Source: DASXMT01 sp963755985 (lineage in GTDB: Bacteria > Actinomycetota > Acidimicrobiia > Acidimicrobiales > RAAP-2). Taken from it: a DNA stretch of 64,000 nucleotides. The notes under the pieces were generated by a model. The model was given only the letters and a program-made list of their open reading frames with translations. It was not told where the DNA came from and made no database searches. The translations under genes and the position numbers were made by a program. Below, in pieces: positions 59,738-64,000 of this stretch; position 1 is the stretch's first letter, and each line of letters starts with the position of its first letter. Where the stretch lies: NCBI GenBank assembly GCA_963755985.1, contig CAVWLO010000003.1:930001-994000 (forward strand), in the 5' to 3' direction.

Positions 59738-61336
59738 AGAAGAGCCGGTCCGGTGGCGCGGCGGGGTGGGAGCCGGTGGCCGGGTCGGCGTCGTCGGTCT
59801 CGGGGTGGTCGGGGTGGTCGGTGGATCCTGTCCTCGGCGGTGGCTTCTCGGGTGGGAGCCACTGCCAGGTCCCCGGGCCCCCCTCCAACCGGAAACCCTG
59901 GTGGTGGCGCAGGTAGTGGTGCCGTGAGCACAGGCGACAGAGATTCCACATGGCCGTCGGGCCGTTCTCGACCACGGGGATGATCCGGTGGTCGATCTCG
60001 AGGCCGTCTCTGACGTCACAACCGGGGACGACACAGGTCTCGTCCCGGGCTCTGAGGGCCCGGGCCAGGGGGGCGGTGATGGTCCGGCCCAGGTAGGTGA
60101 CCGAGGCGATGTCGGTCCCCTTCGTGATGACCAGGTGCAAGATGGCGTCGCCCAGGAGCGACCGGGCCGTCTCGAGGGGGACGGGGCCCACCCCTGGTAT
60201 CTCGCAGCGCTCGTTGCCTTCGAGGCTCCCCCGAGAGAGGGCCTCGACGTCCACCCGGAGGTGCACGCTCGCCGGTGGGGGGAGACCGGTCGCCCGGTCG
60301 TGGTGTCGGCGGCATGGTCTCGTCGGCTTGGTCTCGTCGCCGGGCCGATGTTGCCCGGTCCGGTCTCGTCGGCGCCGGTGCCGTCGGGGTTCGTCGTGGC
60401 CGTGCCGGCCGGCCCACCGTGGCCCGGTGGCCGGCGCCCCCCGCTGAGCAGGGCGACCAGGGCATCGGCCTCGTAGGCGTCGGGGCGCTCTCGGATCCCC
60501 AGCGTGCGGGCCTCGTCGAAGAGGACGGTGCGGGTGGGCTTCAGGGCAGCGAGCAGCTTGGCCCCGGCATCGGGGGTGAAGAGCCCCTCCAGGCGGAAGG
60601 CCCCGTCGCCGTCGGTGTAGTGGCGCAGGAAGCGGGAATCCCGGATGCGCTGGTAGGCGGCCAGGGCGTCCTCGTGGGATCGGGCCTTGGCCTTGGCCCG
60701 CAGGCACCGGTCGGCCAGCTGGCGGTGGGACTCGTTGCTGTCCGTGGCCGCGTCGACCAGCTCGTCGGAGCTTCCCGGGTCGAGGGTCAACACCCCGGCC
60801 ACCTGGCGGGCCCTCGAGTGGGAGAGCTCGCCTGTGCGGAGGGCGGCATCGAGGCCGGGGTGGTCCCCCATCTGGTCGGCCAGCCGCAAGGAGCCAAAAG
60901 AGGACCCGACCGACTCCCCGGTTCTCCTGGAGAGCCACTCGGCCGCCGAGCGGGCCCCGTCTCTTGTGTGGAGGTCGGTCTCGGCCGCCCGCTTGGCCGC
61001 CAAGGCCTTCCCGGTGGCACAGAGGTGCTCACCCCGAGAGAACCGGTCGACCAAGAGGGCGGCGTCCTCACCCGAGTAGCGCCCCGGCTCGAAGGAGGAG
61101 ACGAAGGACTCGAGCAGGCCGATGGCCTCGGTAACCGACTCGGCCATGTCGGGGGAGGCGGTGTGGGACTCGGGAGTACCGGAGGAGCAGGGGTGCGACC
61201 CGGTGCTGCTGGTGGAGCCGGTGCGCGATGGGGCGGTGTCCGAGTCGGCAGCGCCGGCCGTCCGCCGCCCACGGCGATCGCCTTTTGGCCCGGTGCTCCT
61301 CGCATTCCTGGTACTCCGCTGGTCCGTTTTGGCCAT
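59736..61336 (-). pseudogene. DUF222/HNH endonuclease (13E12 type) with a frameshift
   Basis: From ATG 61336 the DUF222 domain is visible (LLESFVSSFEPGRYSGEDAALLVDRFSRGEHLCATGKALAAKRAAE; SHRQLADRCLRAKAK). The frame then breaks. The next frame carries RVDVEALSRGS and the HNH domain (TCVVPGCDVRDGLEIDHRIIPV, then LCRLCSRHHYLRHH) ending at 59736. Adding one base in the G6 run at 60277-60282 joins both parts. The protein has no known essential role; such genes occur as repeated, mobile-like copies in actinobacteria. Sequencing error in the homopolymer is an alternative. Confidence 0.75.
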
Positions 61337-61481
61337 ATGGAGAGCCTGACAGATGGGTGTAACGCGCCAATACTGGCGGTAGGCGTGAGGATCGAACGCC
61401 GTCGCCATCTGACTGACCGGCGGGGAGTATCGGCCATGGAAAACTCACGAATACCTCGCACGTCGACACCTAGGGTCTGAG

Positions 61482-61536
61482 GCACCAAGAGCACCAAGAG
61501 CACCAAGGCGCAAGAGCACCAAGGCGCAAGAGCACC
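61482..61536. repeat. 16-bp tandem array
   Basis: Units of aagagcaccaaggcgc and the shorter aagagcacc are repeated 3-4 times just upstream of the small plus-strand gene, reaching the ATG at 61537. Confidence 0.8.
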
Positions 61537-61569
61537 ATGTGTCAGGGCGGAAGCGACGAAGGGAACTCG

Positions 61570-61869
61570 GTGGCGCAACTCATCCTGCAACGGGCTAGTG
61601 ATACGGCTGGTGCGGCGCGAAGAGTGAGGGTTGAACTTGATGGAGTTGTCGTGGCACGGCTCCGGCCCGGTCAGGCCAAGACCGTAAGGGTCCGGCCTGG
61701 CCCGCATTCGATCCAGGCCAGGATGGACTGGACGTCTAGCTCCCTGTTGACAGTCGAGCTCCCGAAGAACGGCAAGATTCGGGTCGAGGTCTCGCTGCCC
61801 TGGAGCGCATTCTGGCGGACCTTCTTGACGCCGAGGCGGGCGCTGGTCGCCCGGATCGTTCAGGTGTAG
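61570..61869 (+). CDS. Small protein of unknown function
   Basis: This protein has 99 residues from GTG 61570 (gaaggga upstream), or 110 from ATG 61537. The pattern RRVRVELDGVVVARLRPGQAKTVRVRPGPHSIQARMDW is a beta-sandwich like those in PEGA/DUF2846-type small proteins, which present a surface binding patch. No signal peptide; the C-terminal WSAFWRTFLTPRRAL is moderately hydrophobic. I do not assign a function. Confidence 0.5.
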   Translation: MAQLILQRASDTAGAARRVRVELDGVVVARLRPGQAKTVRVRPGPHSIQARMDWTSSSLLTVELPKNGKIRVEVSLPWSAFWRTFLTPRRALVARIVQV

Positions 61870-61893
61870 TCCGCCGGTGCCGCGGCGACACCG

Positions 61894-62679
61894 TCAGTCT
61901 CGGGACACCAGTAGCCGGAAGCCGGCGTCGTACTTTGGCGCGTGCAGGAGATCCTGGTGATTGTCGGCCCACAACCCAGACTCGAGATCGTCGGCCAACC
62001 GACGCATGGCCCGACCCACTACATCCTGAGGCAGCAAAGCCAACCCGGACATGTGCTGGCGGACGCGTGGATCGAGGTACGCGTGGGGTCGGCACCAGAA
62101 TGCGCCCATGACACCGTCGCTGAAGTCCCGAGACAGCGGCAGGTCGATGACGGCGCTGGCCTCTAGTCGTTCACACACCTGGTCGAGGGACGGTCGGCCC
62201 GTTTCGAGCCGAGCGACCTCGGGTACGTACTCTCGTATCAACCACTGTTCGGTATGACATGCCGGGTCGTAGGTGAGGACGACCCGGAGCGGAGCCACCC
62301 GCCGGAGCTCATCAATGCCGGCGCGCCAATTGGGCCAGTGATGGACGGTCAGGACGGCCAGCACGGCGCCGGCTGCCCGGTCGCAGAACGGGAGGCACTC
62401 AGCCACCGCCCTGATCGCTGGCGCAGCAGTGGGCGCCCGCTGGCCGAGCATCACATCTGACGGCTCGATGGCGACCACATTTCGATCTGGGGGTTCATAG
62501 GAACCGGTCCCTGCGCCGACGTTGATGATGGACGTCGCGTTGCCCAGGGCCGTTTCGATCGCCAAGGCCCATGTCGGGTCGGACCGCCGACCGACGGTGT
62601 ACCCAACTCCGATCCGGTCGTAGGTGGGCGCCGGCGAGGTCAGATCGCAGACGTTGGCGCGGAGGGAACCGGCGGCCAT
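61894..62679 (-). CDS. Class I SAM-dependent methyltransferase
   Basis: This 261-residue protein has the SAM-binding turn INVGAGTGSYEPPDRNVVAIEPSDVML, with the acidic post-II residue in AIEPS and the post-III block AGAVLAVLTVHHWPN. The rest (VLTYDPACHTEQWLIREYVPEV) is typical of the UbiE-like group. The target is unknown. It is partly overlapped by a small membrane-protein gene upstream. Confidence 0.82.
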   Translation of the reverse strand: MAAGSLRANVCDLTSPAPTYDRIGVGYTVGRRSDPTWALAIETALGNATSIINVGAGTGSYEPPDRNVVAIEPSDVMLGQRAPTAAPAIRAVAECLPFCDRAAGAVLAVLTVHHWPNWRAGIDELRRVAPLRVVLTYDPACHTEQWLIREYVPEVARLETGRPSLDQVCERLEASAVIDLPLSRDFSDGVMGAFWCRPHAYLDPRVRQHMSGLALLPQDVVGRAMRRLADDLESGLWADNHQDLLHAPKYDAGFRLLVSRD

Positions 62680-62801
62680 GTGTCGCCGCCGATGCCGGGG
62701 ATCAGGCTAGATGCGTCCTTCTTTCGGTCTCCGATCACTTTGGAGACCGCCACCGCGGCCAGTCCGGCGAAGAGAAGGAAGAGAAGGAGCCGTTTCACCA
62801 T
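62640..62801 (-). CDS. Small single-pass membrane protein
   Basis: This 53-residue protein from ATG 62801 has one membrane helix (KRLLLFLLFAGLAAVAVSKVI) followed by a short polar tail (GDRKKDASSLIPGIGGD). Its 3' end overlaps the methyltransferase start by 40 bp. Small proteins of this shape are frequent in actinobacteria but their roles are unknown. It is too short to classify further. Confidence 0.45.
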   Translation of the reverse strand: MVKRLLLFLLFAGLAAVAVSKVIGDRKKDASSLIPGIGGDTWPPVPSAPTSAI

Positions 62802-62908
62802 GATGGTTACCCTACCCAGGGTGCGAGCCGTCTTTCCGACCGAGCTCCCGACGGCCCATCGAGGCCCCACCGACCCCCGACGGCCCACCGACGGAACGGC
62901 CGCCGATG

Positions 62909-62950
62909 AATTCCTCAGCGAGTGACGGGGATTCCTCAGCGAGTGACGGG
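62909..62950. repeat. 21-bp duplication covering the leuD stop codon
   Basis: Two copies of attcctcagcgagtgacgg are adjacent; the downstream one includes the leuD stop (62936-62938) and last codons, the other is an extra copy beyond the gene. Confidence 0.85.
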
Positions 62951-63529
62951 AAGCCAGGAAGCTCGATGCGCCTCGTAGGCATCGATCTCATCCAGGTAGC
63001 GCAAGGTCAGCCCGATGTCGTCCCAGCCGTTGACCAGGCGCTCTCGGGTGAATTCGTCCAAGGGAAAAGTGGTCTCGATCCCGGCAGCAGGCGCGTCGAG
63101 GGTGCAGCGCTTGACGTCGACCGTGATCTCCAGCGATGGATCGGCCGCGACCGCATCGAGCAGCGCTCGCCCTACCTTTGCAGACACCTGAACGGGGACG
63201 AGACCCGACTTGGTGCAGTTGTTGCGGAAGATGTCGGCGAACCGGGGCGAGACCACGGCTCGAAAGCCGTAGTCCTGGAGGGCCCAGACCGCGTGTTCCC
63301 GGGACGAGCCGGTCCCGAAGTTGTTGCCGGCCACAAGGATGGTGGCCCCGGCGAACTCCTCTTGGTTCAGGACAAAATCGCGGTCGTCCCGCCATTCGCC
63401 GAACAGGCCGGCGCCGAACCCGGTCCGCTCCACCCGCTTCAGCCAGTCGGAGGGGATGATCTGGTCCGTGTCGACGTCGGATCGGTCCAGGGGCACAGCC
63501 CGTCCGGTGACCACTTGGACGGCTTCCAT
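62936..63529 (-). CDS. leuD: 3-isopropylmalate dehydratase small subunit
   Basis: This 197-residue swivelling domain of isopropylmalate isomerase has DVDTDQIIPSDWLKRVER near the N-terminus, GNNFGTGSSREHAVWALQDYGFRAVVSPRFADIFRNNC as the family core, and the usual end. With LeuC it interconverts 2- and 3-isopropylmalate in leucine synthesis. It overlaps leuC by one base (TGATG), and its stop region is duplicated. Confidence 0.94.
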   Translation of the reverse strand: MEAVQVVTGRAVPLDRSDVDTDQIIPSDWLKRVERTGFGAGLFGEWRDDRDFVLNQEEFAGATILVAGNNFGTGSSREHAVWALQDYGFRAVVSPRFADIFRNNCTKSGLVPVQVSAKVGRALLDAVAADPSLEITVDVKRCTLDAPAAGIETTFPLDEFTRERLVNGWDDIGLTLRYLDEIDAYEAHRASWLPVTR

Positions 63530-64000
63530 CAGTTGAGCTCCTCGGGAGTGGCGAAGTGGCCGGCCACCGAAGTGGCGGCGGCGACGGCGGGAGAGACCAG
63601 ATGGGTGCGCCCACCGCGGCCCTGCCGACCTTCGAAGTTCCGGTTGGAGGTGGAGGCGGCCCGCTCGCCGGGAGCGAGCTTGTCGGGGTTCATGGCCAGG
63701 CACATCGAGCATCCCGGTTCCCTCCAATCGAAACCGGCTGCCGTGAATACCGTGTCCAAGCCCTCGGACTCGGCTTGGGCCTTGACCCGGTGCGACCCAG
63801 GTACCACCAACGCGCGCATCCCGGGATGAACCTGCCGGCCTCGCAGCACGTCGGCTGCCGACCGCAGGTCCTCGATCCGGCCGTTGGTACACGACCCGAT
63901 GAACACGGTATCGACCGGGACCTCGTGCATGGGTGTACCGGCCACCAGCCCCATGTACTCGAGGGCCCGAGCCGCCGCCTCACGCTCGCTCGGGGTGTCG
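63529..64000 (-). CDS. leuC: 3-isopropylmalate dehydratase large subunit, C-terminal part (runs off the window)
   Basis: The last 157 residues are visible. Iron-sulfur cluster cysteines are present in FIGSCTNGRIEDL and PGCSMCLAMNPDKL, and the substrate-contact TSNRNFEGRQGRGGRTHLVSPA near the end is complete. It forms the heterodimer with LeuD. The N-terminal two thirds lie beyond base 64000. Confidence 0.94.
   Translation of the reverse strand, partial: DTPSEREAAARALEYMGLVAGTPMHEVPVDTVFIGSCTNGRIEDLRSAADVLRGRQVHPGMRALVVPGSHRVKAQAESEGLDTVFTAAGFDWREPGCSMCLAMNPDKLAPGERAASTSNRNFEGRQGRGGRTHLVSPAVAAATSVAGHFATPEELN

Overview
The window is a GC-rich (roughly two-thirds G+C) actinobacterial chromosome segment. 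GTG starts are frequent, genes are often joined by ATGA or TGATG overlaps, and the gene content is rich in F420/flavin luciferase-like oxidoreductases, SDRs (one of mycofactocin type), enoyl-CoA hydratases and CaiB-type CoA transferases. This suggests a soil or freshwater actinobacterium, plausibly Acidimicrobiia; that placement is inference. There are no rRNA or tRNA genes, CRISPR arrays or prophages. The only mobile elements are one group II intron and one damaged DUF222/HNH (13E12-type) gene.

Layout. 1-9.1 kb: acyl-CoA and aromatic/terpenoid-type catabolism (IcmF mutase end, enoyl-CoA hydratase, frameshifted amidohydrolase, fused CoA transferase, cupin dioxygenase, P450, hexapeptide protein, ABC-2 remnant, LLM oxidoreductase). 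9.2-11.2 kb: group II intron lying directly in front of an NTF2-like gene. 11.2-25.8 kb: a second catabolic block (solute-binding protein, SDRs, zinc alcohol dehydrogenase, amidohydrolase-2, a UGSC-family two-gene cassette with a TetR regulator, enoyl-CoA hydratases, thioesterase). 25.8-28.4 kb: MarR regulator with a clear operator, divergent from a probable extracytoplasmic flavin module (Ser/Thr-rich exported protein, ApbE, ferric-reductase-like membrane protein). 28.9-36.0 kb: envelope glycosylation and a two-component system. 36.0-44.4 kb: pdxH, an IclR/SGNH/LLM operon, an FAD-linked dehydrogenase and an ABC exporter. 44.8-48.7 kb: solute-binding protein, NCS1 permease, homocysteine methyltransferase. 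49-64 kb: core amino acid biosynthesis (ilvD, ilvB, ilvN, ilvC, serC, an aspartate-type aminotransferase, serA, leuD, leuC).

The amino acid genes form a coherent set. ilvBNC makes branched-chain precursors and has a recognisable attenuator: a leader peptide with Ile/Leu/Val codons, a hairpin, then an intrinsic terminator. leuCD takes the valine precursor towards leucine. serA and serC make serine, and pdxH supplies their PLP cofactor. Most unusually, ilvN has no stop codon before ilvC: the two are joined in one 567-codon frame through a short tandem repeat.

The most striking window-wide feature is about twenty short tandem arrays (units about 14-37 bp). Nearly every spacer has its own unrelated unit, and many arrays contain or touch the stop codon of a flanking gene, as if built by duplicating gene 3' ends. 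Four genes carry apparent single-base frameshifts (amidohydrolase, ABC-2 fragment, SGNH hydrolase, DUF222/HNH); two lie in six-base homopolymers, so sequencing error cannot be excluded.
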